This document shows, one piece after another, positions 11,609 to 23,336 of a stretch of 64,000 nucleotides of DNA. How positions within the stretch are numbered: the first letter of the stretch is position 1; every line of letters begins with the position of its first letter. A program made the position numbers and the translations under genes. The notes below the pieces were generated by a model that ran no database searches, was not told where the DNA came from, and saw nothing but the letters and a program-made list of their open reading frames with translations. Source of the stretch: Sipunculus nudus (Eukaryota > Annelida > Sipuncula > Golfingiida > Sipunculidae); assembly GCA_026874595.1 (NCBI GenBank), contig CM049314.1:54977812-55041811 (forward strand), read 5' to 3'.

Positions 11609-12844
11609 AACTGGAACCCCTTCTTGTTTGTTAATACAATAGAGTAATTCTTTAAACGGATTTTTTTATTTATGCAGATAATGTGCTGATGACGTGTACT
11701 CTGATAACGTCACATATGTGCTTTTATGTGGGGATGCACGTGATAATGAAATATATTATAACATCCTGCAAAGTTAAAATACAACCAAAGAGCATATCCA
11801 TTATAATCGGCAATACTTTGACCTGTACAGGTTGTTAATGCTCGTACGTTATTACCAAAGGTAGGATATATGTTATAAGGTCGGGTTCAAATGAGAATGT
11901 TCAAATTCAAGGCGCTTAAAATGAATTTTCATCTTTACTCAATCTGATATGAAGGTATATTTTAATTAATTACTTAATATGTGAAATATTCATTATAGAA
12001 AGTTTGGCAAAAACCGTATGACATTATTCATAATGAAAGCTTTTTCCTGATAATTACCATTAAAATAACATCTTAGAACTGCATTTGCATTTGAAAATTA
12101 TTTGTATATAATTAGATACAAATGAAGTGTTACTGGTAGCCCTGCGTTTAAGTGTAAATGTGAAATCTTTCGATTCAAACTTTAATATATTTTATATATG
12201 CGTATATTTTATATATACGTATGCGATAGGAATAAGGAAGCCATGCGAGAGGAATACCCTGTCACTGGCGTCAAAGTGTGGAATTCCCCGTCCATTACCA
12301 TGTGCATGCGTTTCCAATCGCTATAGTGACCCATCGAAATGTGCTTTCTACTTGTAGGTATATAAGCATACCTACTGCATGCGCATATATGGAATGTCAC
12401 CATTACTTGACTGAATACTGTTACAACCCATATTGTCACATCCTGCAAATATTGAAATGACGGAAATATTTAATAATAACGGCCAAAACCAAATTTTCCA
12501 TTTAATTTAAAATTAAAATTAAAAAACTACGTTACTTTTTTTTTATCTGGTTTGTGCATGTGTCTGTATATCTACTTTGCGATGCCTTAATTCTCAGCAT
12601 GAAAGAAATGACAGAATTATGTAATTTACAACATTAAAAGTGGATACATATGCTTATAACCAGATAAGCAAGTTAACATTAGGCTAAACCTGCTGACTTC
12701 TTATAAATCTAATTGCCTTGATGCAGTACCGAAATAAGATAATGACTGGTCATTCCTAGGTCAAGACACATTCTGTACAGTAATAGCCGGTGGGTGACTC
12801 GTTTGGTCACCGTTTCAGAGATAATGGCGTAGCAGGACATATTC
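11609..12844. other. gene 1 downstream region
   Basis: DNA at about 11690-11765 aligns with DNA at about 30965-31040 downstream of gene 2 (shared GTCACATNTGTGCTTT and GTGATAATGAA blocks), so the duplication included 3' flanking sequence. No canonical AATAAA lies close to the stop. The remainder is AT-rich with no recognised feature. Confidence 0.5.
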
Positions 12845-13640
12845 AATTAAGAGACACCTAGTGTACCCAACCCTCCACCAGGGCAAACCGTCACTACTCT
12901 TGAAACTAAGGGACACCGAGGGTACCCCGCCATCCAGCAGGACAAACCGTCACAGCTCTAGAAACTAGGGACACCGAGGGTGCCTCGCTATGCAGCAGGA
13001 CAAACCGTCACAGCTCTAGAAACCAGGGACACCGAGGGTGCCTCGCAATGCAGCAGGACAAACCGTCACAGCTCTAGAAACTAGGGACACCGAGGGTACC
13101 TCGCCATGCAGCAGGACAAACCGTCACAGCTCTTGAAACTAGGGACACCGAGGATACCTCGCCATGCAGCAGGACAAACCGTCACAGCTCTAGAAACTAG
13201 GGACACCGAGGGTACCTCGCCATGCAGCAGGACAAACCGTCACAGCTCTAGAAACTAGGGATACCGAGGGTGCCTCGCCATGCAGCAGGACAAACCGTCA
13301 CAGCTCTAGAAACTACGGACACCGAGGGTGCCTCGCCATGCAGCAGGACAAACCGTCACAGCTCTAGAAACTAGGGACACCGAGGGTACCCCCGCCATGC
13401 AACAGGACAAACCGTCACAGCTCTAGAAACTAGGGACACCGAGGGTACCTCGCCATGCAGCAGGACAAACCGTCACAGCTCTAGAAACTAGGGACACCGA
13501 GGGTGCCTCGCCATGCAGCAGGACAAACCTTTACAACTCTACAAAACCCGCCATCCACCAGGGCAAACCGTTACACCTCTTGACACTAAGGGACACCGAG
13601 GGTACCCCGCCATCCACCAGGTCAAACCGTCACATCTAGA
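12845..13640. repeat. 58-bp minisatellite, about 13 copies
   Basis: The unit holds GGGACACCGAGGGTACC, GCAGCAGGACAAACCGTCAC and AGCTCTAGAAACTA. Spacing is 58 bp, with near-identical central copies and diverged edges. GC content is well above the surroundings. It lies between gene 1 and gene 2. Confidence 0.95.
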
Positions 13641-14627
13641 TCGTTTTCAACATTTACATTAGAAATCTACATATCGAATGAGGGCATGTGATATGGTCTC
13701 CCCTCCGCTGCTCCCAACTACATGTACCTGAATAGACCTGAACAGATTACTTGCTGAAGGTCCCATCAGGTGTCGCTCTGGTGCGTTCAGTAGCATAAAG
13801 AGGCACCTGGTGGTGGGCGGTTGTTACGGTCAGATCGTGTGTAGTGTCGGGAATGAGGTGACAAGTAGCTTATGAAATTTTATTCTAGGTAAAAGGTAGA
13901 GCAAAACACATGAACCCATAACATTGGCGGTTTAGACACGCTTTAAAAAGTGCAGTATCTACCAATTTAGGCTGGATGTATCCGACAACCAGTAACAGGT
14001 CCCAAGGCTTCACCTTGTACACTATACAAAAAGATTATATTATAAAAGTCTGTGTTTCCTAAAAATCCTATAAATCAAGTAGGTAAGAAAACCTTTGTAT
14101 GATATAGATCATATATTTTGAGTTTGTTTGTACTAGATTAGAAGAAGGCACAACTTAGACATTTATAGCAAAATATAAGCAGGATATTGCTGACTACACA
14201 TAATATCATGAGGAAAAGGCATCTGTGAAAAAGAGATTGGGGTGCGGGAGGGGGGGGGGGGGGACTTCTGTTTCTTATTTAGGCAGAAAGGTTCATGACT
14301 CTAGTATAAATTTATCGGTACAAAATTCTGAGCGTAGGACTTTGGAACATTAACATATCAAGGAACATTTCAAGGGCGTATTCAACGGCGCGCGTCCCTC
14401 CTCTCTGATGTATAATGCTTCATGGATCAGTTAAAGTTAATTCACGTGACGGATGCATACATTTACACAATAGCCTTACCTCTGTTAATTTCAGAATATA
14501 TAAAATCCTTCTTGGTGAATGTGTTTGACTTATTTATATTACTGCCCATGAAAGGTAAACTGTCAAGCTAACGTCTTTTCTCTCGAGGTTTCTTTCAATT
14601 TTCAAGTAACTTCATGTAAAGAAGGTC
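13641..14627. other. intergenic DNA
   Basis: No gene or repeat family is recognised apart from a G14-16 run near 14254. Confidence 0.4.
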
Positions 14628-15195
14628 CCAAGAACACCATCAGTCACATTTAAGGCGTTATACAAGGTTTTTACCACTGCAGATGTCGGTTACCATTGTA
14701 ACGATTCTTGCAATTAGTACTGGAAATCATAAAAATAGCAGTGATTCGACTTATCCAGAATATCAGATGGACACTTTTTAATATATTTTTAAAACCTGGG
14801 ACAATAGACCACCAGGCAAGTATTATATCGTCCGCCTCACCACAACACTTGCACATACTGCATCTGAGTACTTGTATTTGTCAAATTTATATTTATAATC
14901 TTAAAGGGGATGAACCCAGCAAGTCCGACACGCTCCTCGACACAGCGCGACGCAGGCCGACAAAGAAATAAGGCGACACACAACGACACTTGGTTGTGTC
15001 GGTTTTCGTCGCCTAGTAGGCCGTGAAGCGTGTCGTGCGGCCAAAGTAACAAACCAATCGTCCGACACACTTGCGACACACATTGGGGTTCACGACCCGG
15101 AGATTGTCGTGTGTTGGCCAGAAGTAGACCTTTCTCGGTCTGTTGTCTGTTGCAAGTGTTCAGCAATGTATTTGGGGGTAATTGCTCTAGTAGGA
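14628..15195. repeat. 565-bp segment duplicated at 19950-20514
   Basis: This stretch is essentially identical to 19950-20514 (a few substitutions such as T/G near 14707). Its left edge (CCCAAGAACACC) and right edge (CTAGTAGG) are abrupt and do not coincide with an obvious transposon end. This copy continues rightward into a CGACAC-rich element, so it is probably the source. Confidence 0.9.
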
Positions 15196-15816
15196 GTTTT
15201 GTGGACGCCTGTGTCTATTTCCACCACCAAGCTAATGTAGAAATAGAAAGAAACAACAGATAAGAAGAATACGACATTCATGTTGGGTTAAGGACTGAAG
15301 ATATGGCAGGACCAATGCAAAACAACAGGAAATTGCCTCCTGATTGGCTGGAACGCCTAAAAGTGTCCTTGATATTGACCCACTCACTCCACGTCGTACT
15401 GCGTGTCGGTATGTGTCGTGAAAAGTACGATCCGTGTCGAGTTGTGTCGGGAAGAAACCGACGCAACCCGACACGCGATTTCATCGCACGACAAATCGAA
15501 CAAATCGAACAATGCAAAACCGACACGCGTCAAATCGGATGTCATCTGTTTCGTAAAGCGTGTTGAGATACGTGTCAGGACGGTGTCGGTTTTGGTTGGG
15601 CTTAGAGGGGTGAACCAACCAAGCGGTGAACCGACCAAAGCCTACACGCAAGGCCCGCGATGCAAAGTCGACACGCTTCTTGTGTCGTGTGCTTCTCCAC
15701 GACGTGTCGTGAGAGCTGGTCCACTGCCACGACACAGGCGGAAGTCGCGACACACCGGGCGTCATCTGTGTCGTAAAGCGTGTCGGGACGGTGTCGGCCT
15801 TGGTGGGTCCACGCCA
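14905..15816. mobile_element. CGACAC-rich fold-back element(s)
   Basis: The left part begins GATGAACCCAGCAAG and is packed with CGACAC. The right part is packed with GTGTCG and ends GTGGGTCCACG, roughly the inverted complement of the left end. An internal junction near 15600-15650 repeats the same ends (GGTTGGGCTTAGAGG, GGTGAACCAACCAAG), so there may be two elements abutting: about 14905-15612 and about 15612-15816. No transposase frame is visible. Exact ends and target duplications are uncertain. Confidence 0.5.
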
Positions 15817-16084
15817 GTCAAGCTATTTTATTCTTTATTCTAAGACACTGGCGAGATTTCACTGACACTCAGAGGTGATTGATAGTTTGACTGAAACTTT
15901 TAGATTTTAGAAGCATTCATCTTTCTCATTTTATACGTTACTGTGAATACAATATAAGTAGATGACATTTTAAGCATATTTTTCCACAAAAAAAGTCATT
16001 ACAACTAAAGCGTTCTAGTTTGATGATGAGAAGCCGAGAAATTACGTGTACTATTCTCTAGCTCCAAAATACCCCCTCAGTGTA

Positions 16085-16213
16085 CAGTGGAACCTCTGAA
16101 TAACGGACACTGACATTTTGCCCGTAAAACAGAGGTATCCTTAATAGGGAGGTAATAGATTTTGCGAGGAGTTGCCCTTAGTACAGCGGTGCTCGTAACA
16201 AGAGGCTCCACTG
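16085..16213. mobile_element. pogo/Tigger-like MITE with TA duplication
   Basis: Terminal inverted repeats CAGTGGAACCTCT and AGAGGCTCCACTG match at 12 of 13 positions, and both ends are flanked by TA (16083-16084, 16214-16215). A CAGTGGAACCTC terminus with TA duplication is typical of Tc1/mariner-superfamily pogo-type MITEs. At 129 bp it cannot encode a transposase. Confidence 0.75.
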
Positions 16214-16982
16214 TAAATATGGGACATGTGCCTAAGCATCTTTGGCCCATTCCATTTTAAGGGGATAAAAATGCACACACAAACACATACACACACATAT
16301 ATATTGAATATTTTATTATGACTTTATATAGGAATTTCAGTATGAAAGATCAGCTTATTTTCCCCATTACCGTACAAAAGGGAAATATTATACAGGTGTG
16401 GATTATAAAAGCACAAACACTCCTGCTTAAACGACAACATACGCTAGATACCTCGATCCAATCCGTTAAAAATGCTGAACGGAGCAGATAATGTCTTTAA
16501 AACCGGCACGATATCATAATGTATATAATAAGATAATGTAAATAACTGAGGCTTTATTTAGTATGACCGTAGACGAAAATAGCTTGGCATTTGGTATGAG
16601 GAATTGAGGTCTACAGTACGAGACTATGCATGGCCGGGCATTCTCTGGGCCGAGTTGACCCGCTGGGTACATATAGTTTGCGTGCATACCAACAGATGGC
16701 TCTGCGATAGCCAAAATAGTTTCTCCTCTGCGTTTATGCGGCAGTTTCACATATGATCCTCTGCAGGAAATATTTGCCATTGTTAGTGGGACTTCAGAAC
16801 GGGCAATTCCGAGGTCTTTGCTATAGAGGAATGGGTGACAGAGATTAAGTACTAAACCGTCACATGTAATACAGATAAAAGGCGCGTTTACACATTATAA
16901 TAATTGGAGAGAACTGATGTAACTTTCCGGCGCGGGCAGTGTGTCAGCAGTTTTAGTTGAAACGTAAGCATATACACGCAAG
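16214..16982. promoter_or_regulatory. presumed 5' flank of gene 2
   Basis: This stretch has a CA/TA microsatellite (about 16274-16305) and no convincing frame. An ATTATAATAATTGG segment near 16896 is a weak TATA-like candidate about 90 bp before the start codon, with a GC-rich patch (CCGGCGCGGGC) between. The transcription start cannot be set from sequence alone. Confidence 0.25.
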
Positions 16983-17043
16983 ATGGGATGGAATCCGGTA
17001 ACATGCGCAACACTGCTGGTGATGAGTGGCTGCACTGTTACAG
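16983..17043 (+). CDS. gene 2 exon 1: signal peptide
   Basis: Encodes MGWNPVTCATLLVMSGCTVT followed by a phase 1 donor (ACAG|GTAGGT). The hydrophobic core is short, but the position, the phase and the absence of other candidates fit a signal exon. Confidence 0.6.
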
Positions 17044-18314
17044 GTAGGTCAGCTCCTTAAGTCCTACTTGATTCCCACTTTTTGTGTGTCCAAAGTATTC
17101 CTTATTAAAGTTCTTTGTAACAAATTACTTAATCGAGTAACTTTTAAGTTTTAAAACAATATTTTTCCTAGCCGAATGTATAAAAAGATCGGCTCGGCGG
17201 TTCTTGTTGTCTTATCCATTCACTGAGAACCCCCCCCCCCCAAATGTATGAAAACTCAAGTCACTTAGCCCCCCCCCCCCCCCCCCCCCCCCGCGCTCAG
17301 CTCTGCTGTAATACTTGACGTGTATTAGTGTTTATCTACCACCAGCTTCAAAACATACAAATGGCGCACTCGCACTTATCCTTTTTCAGGGGCGTAGCCA
17401 GGATTTAGGGAGGGGAGGGGGCCATCATGCGGATCAAGAAATTCGAAAACGGGGGGGGGGGGGGTGGGGGGGGGGGGGTGCTAATATGAAAACGGTTATA
17501 TATACAAGTATATATATATATATGTATATTATTATTATTATTATTATAATTTTTACTATACTTTATATATTTTAGTGTAGGAAAATATATATTTTTTATT
17601 TTCAATTATGAACCATACTTTAATTAAGGTAAGTTACAGGTACATGGGAGGGTATGGGAGGGGGTTTCCCCCTCACATATTGGGAAATTTTTGAATATTC
17701 AATGTAAAGAGGACATTTTGAGGCAATTTTTACAAAAAAATGAGGATTTCCTGTTCCCTTATGTCTTTGCCTTATGTAGTCAAACTGTAGAGAGGTTCAG
17801 TATTTAATATTAATATTTCTTCAAAATTAGGATATAAAATTTCAATCGTTTTTAAACGAGTCAATGGCTCAAAAGCGCAATCACGTTTGTAACTATCAAA
17901 ATATTATACCTTTAAATGTAATGCTCTTGGTGAAATAACTGATAATCTGAATTATTATGTCAAACTTTGCATTTTACCGGGTTCCGTGGTCTTGACAGCA
18001 CACAGGACTCGTAAGAACTCAGCACTGATCGCGAGTTTGAGTACCAGTGTTACCAGAGGAACCGTAAGATTGTTCACGGTCGACCCTAACCAGGGCCCAG
18101 TGCCCAATCGATCTGCAGTTGTTCTGCAGCTGTTCATAAATATCCTTATACTCCACTTATAAATTTGAACGTAATTGTAACTGCAGATAATTTAAATAAA
18201 GTCTTATTGCTTATTAATAATAAGAAATATGAAAAACGAAAATTAATCACGAAAATCGGAAATTAGATAAATTGAGAGATTTTGTAGCTCAATGGGGGCC
18301 GCACGCTGATTTAA

Positions 18315-18357
<43 letters not shown>

Positions 18358-21300
18358 TAGATTAAGTGAAATTCCGAAAGGACGGCGAGTACTGGATGTG
18401 ACCGGGGCAGCGGGGGGGGGGGGCATGGCCCCCTGCGGCCCCCCCTTGGCTACGCCCCTGTTTTTCATAACATGGCCTGGAGAAACTATTCCCCATCAAA
18501 TCTGTTCTACATAGCTGTGTCCTTGTCAAAGGATGTAGGTCACAGGCCCAGTATTTTTTCACCTCTAAAACAAGCATCAAACAACCCATTCATTCACTGC
18601 CTGTTTGGTCCAGAAATGAACATTTAGTGTCGCTTTGTTCGGAGAAAATGGTTATCACCCTGCCCCCTCTCAGGCTTTCACATCCGGAATAGAGCTGCAA
18701 CAGCCGTTATTCTCAGCCGCTGTGATGTAATCGTCCAGTTCTGTACTTCTGCTTGCTGCCTCATTTAGACAATTGTACGATCAAACGTTTGAGAGTTTAA
18801 AATTAAAAATAAATCCTATTGATAATTTTAAAGTTGATATAATTTTTAAGTACAGCTATAGAACTAGCGATGATTGATATCCTCTATGAAAACAAAAATC
18901 AAACGGATCATCCCATTAGGCCAAAAAAAAATAAATAAATAAAATGGTATGGTTCTCAGGCACTCTTTTTTCAGAAATCAATGCGGGCGGGCGGTATTTT
19001 ATTTTTTACCTTTTTTTGGATGTTTCGATGAAAAATGTCATATGATCAGAGAAAAGCATGAAAATAACAGGGTTTTTTTTTGTCTAATCAGGTAAAATTA
19101 CTACATAACAAGGGAAATCATATCAAAATTGTATTATTTTATCTTCTTGGAGGATAAAAATAAAAATAAAAATGTCTCATGTGGGGGGTTAAAATTGACG
19201 CGGGCGGTGCCTGAGAACCATACCTTTTATTACTTATTATTTTTTATTTTTGCCTTAGCTGGCGTATAAATATATTGGTAAATTTCAATCAACCTAGGGC
19301 ATATATGTCAGTCCAAGGAATGTCACTTCAAAGCTTCTTTTTTCTCAATGTGATATCAAATCGGTTCCGTTTCGCAATACATAAATCGAAACACCCTTGT
19401 GTATATACGTAAACATGTGACAGAAATCAGTTGTGTTGGACGTGATGCTGTGAAAATTTCCATAATGCCTTGAACATGATAGCCCGGATTTATTTCACAG
19501 TGGTTTTAGTCTGCTAGCCACTTGTCGGAACTTTAAATCTGAAAGTCACACGCTTTTGAATGTAAATGGTTAAAAATATATCGTGGGATCTAAAGGGTGC
19601 AGCCCCACCCCATTAAATGAGCCGCAAATTTCATTTCATTTTTTTTTTTTTTTTGAGGTTTTCAACCAATTCCTTTGCGGTCTGGATCTCCTCCTTTTCG
19701 GATCATATTACCTTTGCAGATGTTCTTTTTGTCTTCCTGGTTCCCTGGATTTTATTCTTCCTGACTTTTCCAATGTCCCGGATACGCCTCTGAGATATAT
19801 ATATGTACCTCATTTAGAAAATAATATCGTAGTCAACATGCAAAATAAAAAAATGCCCCAATTAGCTCTTTAAAAAAAAACAGATTTGATATTCATCATG
19901 TCCAGGCACCTTGCTTGCTGAGCAAATGTGAGGGGACAATACACAGACCAAGAACACCATCAGTCACATTTAAGGCGTTATACAAGGTTTTTACCACTGC
20001 AGATGTCGGTTACCATTGTAACGATTCTGGCAATTAGTACTGGAAATCATAAAAATAGCAGTGATTCGACTTATCCAGAATATCAGATGGACACTTTTTA
20101 ATATATTTTTAAAACCTGGGACAATAGACCACCAGGCAAGTATTATATCGTCCGCCTCACCACAACACTTGCACATACTGCATCTGAGTACTTGTATTTG
20201 TCAAATTTATATTTATAATCTTAAAGGGGATGAACCCAGCAAGTCCGACACGCTCCTCGACACAGCGCGACGCAGGCCGACAAAGAAATAAGGCGACACA
20301 CAACGACACTTGGTTGTGTCGGTTTTCGTCGCCTAGTAGGCCGTGAAGCGTGTCGTGCGGCCAAAGTAACAAACCAATCGTCCGACACACTTGCGACACA
20401 CATTGGGGTTCACGACCCGGAGATTGTCGTGTGATGGCCAGAAGTAGACCTTTCTCGGTCTGTTGTCTGTTGCAAGTGTTCAGCAATGTATTTGGGGGTA
20501 ATTGCTCTAGTAGGAAAATGGTTATCACCCTGCCCCCTCTCAGGCTTTCACATCCGGAATAGAGCTGCAACAGCCGTTATTCTCAGCCGCTGTGATGTAA
20601 TCGTCCAGTTCTGTACTTCTGCTTGCTGCCTCATTTAGACAAGTGTACGATCAAACGTTTGAGAGTTTAAAATTAAAAATAAATCCTATTGATAATTTTA
20701 AAGTTGATATAATTTTCAAGTACAGCTATAGAACTAGCGATGATTGATATCCTCTATGAAAACAAAAATCAAACGGATCATCCCGTTAGGCCAAAATAAA
20801 TAAATAAATAAAATGGTATGGTTCTCAGGCACTCTTTTTTCAGAAATCAATGCGGGCGGGCGGTATTTTATTTTTTACCTTTTTTTGGATGTTTCGATGA
20901 AAAATGTCATATGATCAGAGAAAAGCATGAAAATAACAGGGTTTTTTTTTTGTCTAAACAGGTAAAATTACTACATAACAAAGGAAATCATATCAAAATT
21001 GTATTATTTTATCTTCTTGGAGGATAAAAATAAAAATAAAAATGTCTCATGTGGGGGGTTAAAATTGACGCGGGCGGTGCCTGAGAACCATACCTTTTAT
21101 TACTTATTATTTTTTATTTTTGCCTTAGCTGGCGTATAAATATATTGGTAAATTTCAATCAACCTAGGGCATATATGTCAGTCCAAGGAATGTCACTTCA
21201 AAGCTTCTTTTTTCTCAATGTGATATCAAATCGGTTCCGTTTCGCAATACATAAATCGAAACACCCTTGTGTATATACGTAAACATGTGACAGAAATCAG

Positions 21301-21501
21301 TTGTGTTGGACGTGATGCTGTGAAAATTTCCATAATGCCTTGAACATGATAGCCCGGATTTATTTCACAGTGGTTTTAGTCTGCTAGCCACGTGTCGGAA
21401 CTTTAAATCTGAAAGTCACACGCTTTTGAATGTAAATGGTTAAAAATATATCGTGGGATCTAAAGGGTGCAGCCCCACCCCATTAAATGAGCCGCAAATT
21501 T

Positions 21502-21537
<36 letters not shown>

Positions 21538-23296
21538 AGGTTTTCAACCAATTCCTTTGCGGTCTGGATCTCCTCCTTTTCGGATCATATTACCTTTGCA
21601 GATGTTCTTTTTGTCTTCCTGGTTCCCTGGTTTTTATTCTTCCTGACTTTTCCAATGTCCCGGATACGCCTCTGAGATATATATATGTACCTCATTTAGA
21701 AAATAATATCGTAGTCAACATGCAAAATAAAAAAATGCCCCAATTAGCTCTTTAAAAAAAAACAGATTTGATATTCACCATGTCCAGGCACCTTGCTTGC
21801 TGAGCAAATGTGAGGGGACAATACACAGACCACGGTCATAACCATCAACCCAGCCCCCTTCCCCGAAACAAGGACTATGCCTCAAAATCTCCTCCTCCCT
21901 TTATCACAACATATCATAGTTTCATATTTATGAATATTTAAGATATATAAAAGTAACTTTTGCCAAATTTTTGGACAAATAATTGTTTTTCTTTTTTTTT
22001 CAAACCTTTAATGTCACCTAAATTTTACAACTATTCAAATACACACTATATTGTAAGCTATTATTAATGACAAATCACTGAGGTAATAAGCGCAGAACAA
22101 ATATTAATTTTTCTTAATATGAGATGCCTAGTTGAAAGATTATTGAGGAAATATGAAAAAAACTATTATCTGGATCACGGAAATATCTCACAATCCACTG
22201 TTTTAAAAATTATGCATTGTATTTTGCGTTGTGAAAAGGTACTTTTTCTCCTTTCTAAGAAAGGTTTATGACCATGACAAGTCCATTTTTTGTGGAAAAA
22301 AACTTTTAAAATCACGATAAAAGCTGCACTTTCGCGATTAATATGCACGGAGTAACTCGTAATTGTCGTGCTTATTCAGTTTAGATTATGTTATATATTG
22401 TATAAGACTAGTGGCGCGGTCTATATTTTTCTAATCCTTTAATTTAACTTTATTTAGCAAATTAAAATAAGCGCCTTCAGTCATTTAAAACAAAGCTATT
22501 GCTATCCTCTGAAGTTGAGACCAGTTCTTAAAACGTGACTATAACCGTTGTTATGTAGCAATACAATTGCTTCTTTTGATTAAACTTCAACACGGACAAA
22601 TGAGTTGTGTGTGCTTTTTGCCTTAGAGCCATATGGGTCGCACATGAATAAGTCCAACCTATTCTGTTGTTTTCATTCATTTAGTACCAGAGTCCACAAC
22701 AGAATGTATGTTTCGTCCCAGAACTATGTTTAAATCATACATATATTTGAACAGTTTACACCACAATGACGTCATAAAACTGCTGTGTGAGGTTTTCATG
22801 ATAAAAAAAGTTCCGCCAGAAATGAAATCAAACCGTCCGATTATGAATTCAGCATACGGACCTGAATTGCTGAATCTCCCTTAAGGAAATTTTTTATAAA
22901 TATATTTCTAGGAAGAGCAAGGGCATCTCCTCTGCCGCCCTCAGACACTTTTACGTCACTTCCGGTCGGGAACTTGTACCACAGAGAGGAGCCTGTGTAC
23001 CGGTCGTCCTTGGACGATTGGTCGAATGCCATGTACATCGTGGATCCGTCCGATCCCATACGTCAGGCGGCTAAGATTGTGAGGTGGGAATACTACGCAA
23101 GGAGAAACGGCGCAACCAGTTTGCTGGTAACTAATCTTAAATTACCCAGCTATTCTGGCCCCCGATCAGACTATATTATTAGGGAAATAAATGTTATCAT
23201 TAGTGGTAGTTATTCATCAGAAATTTTTTCCCTGAAAAAAATGGTTTCAGAATGAAAATAAGAATATACGTCAAGTGCACTTTTTTCAACGTATTC

Positions 23297-23336
<40 letters not shown>

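Larger units (their letters stand above)
17044..22911 (+). other. gene 2 intron 1
   Basis: A 5.9-kb intron swollen by insertions: a poly-C tract, a hAT-like TIR element (17387-18460), and a 1.3-kb/0.57-kb/1.3-kb duplication (18645-21832) carrying two PIF/Harbinger-type MITEs. The DNA after 21833 up to the acceptor is AT-rich with nothing recognised. Confidence 0.55.

Noticed and set aside
18645-21832. LTR retrotransposon (1.3-kb repeats around 0.57 kb)
   Set aside because: The repeats do not begin TG and end CA, there is no primer-binding site, polypurine tract or gag/pol frame, and the internal part is a copy of other local DNA.
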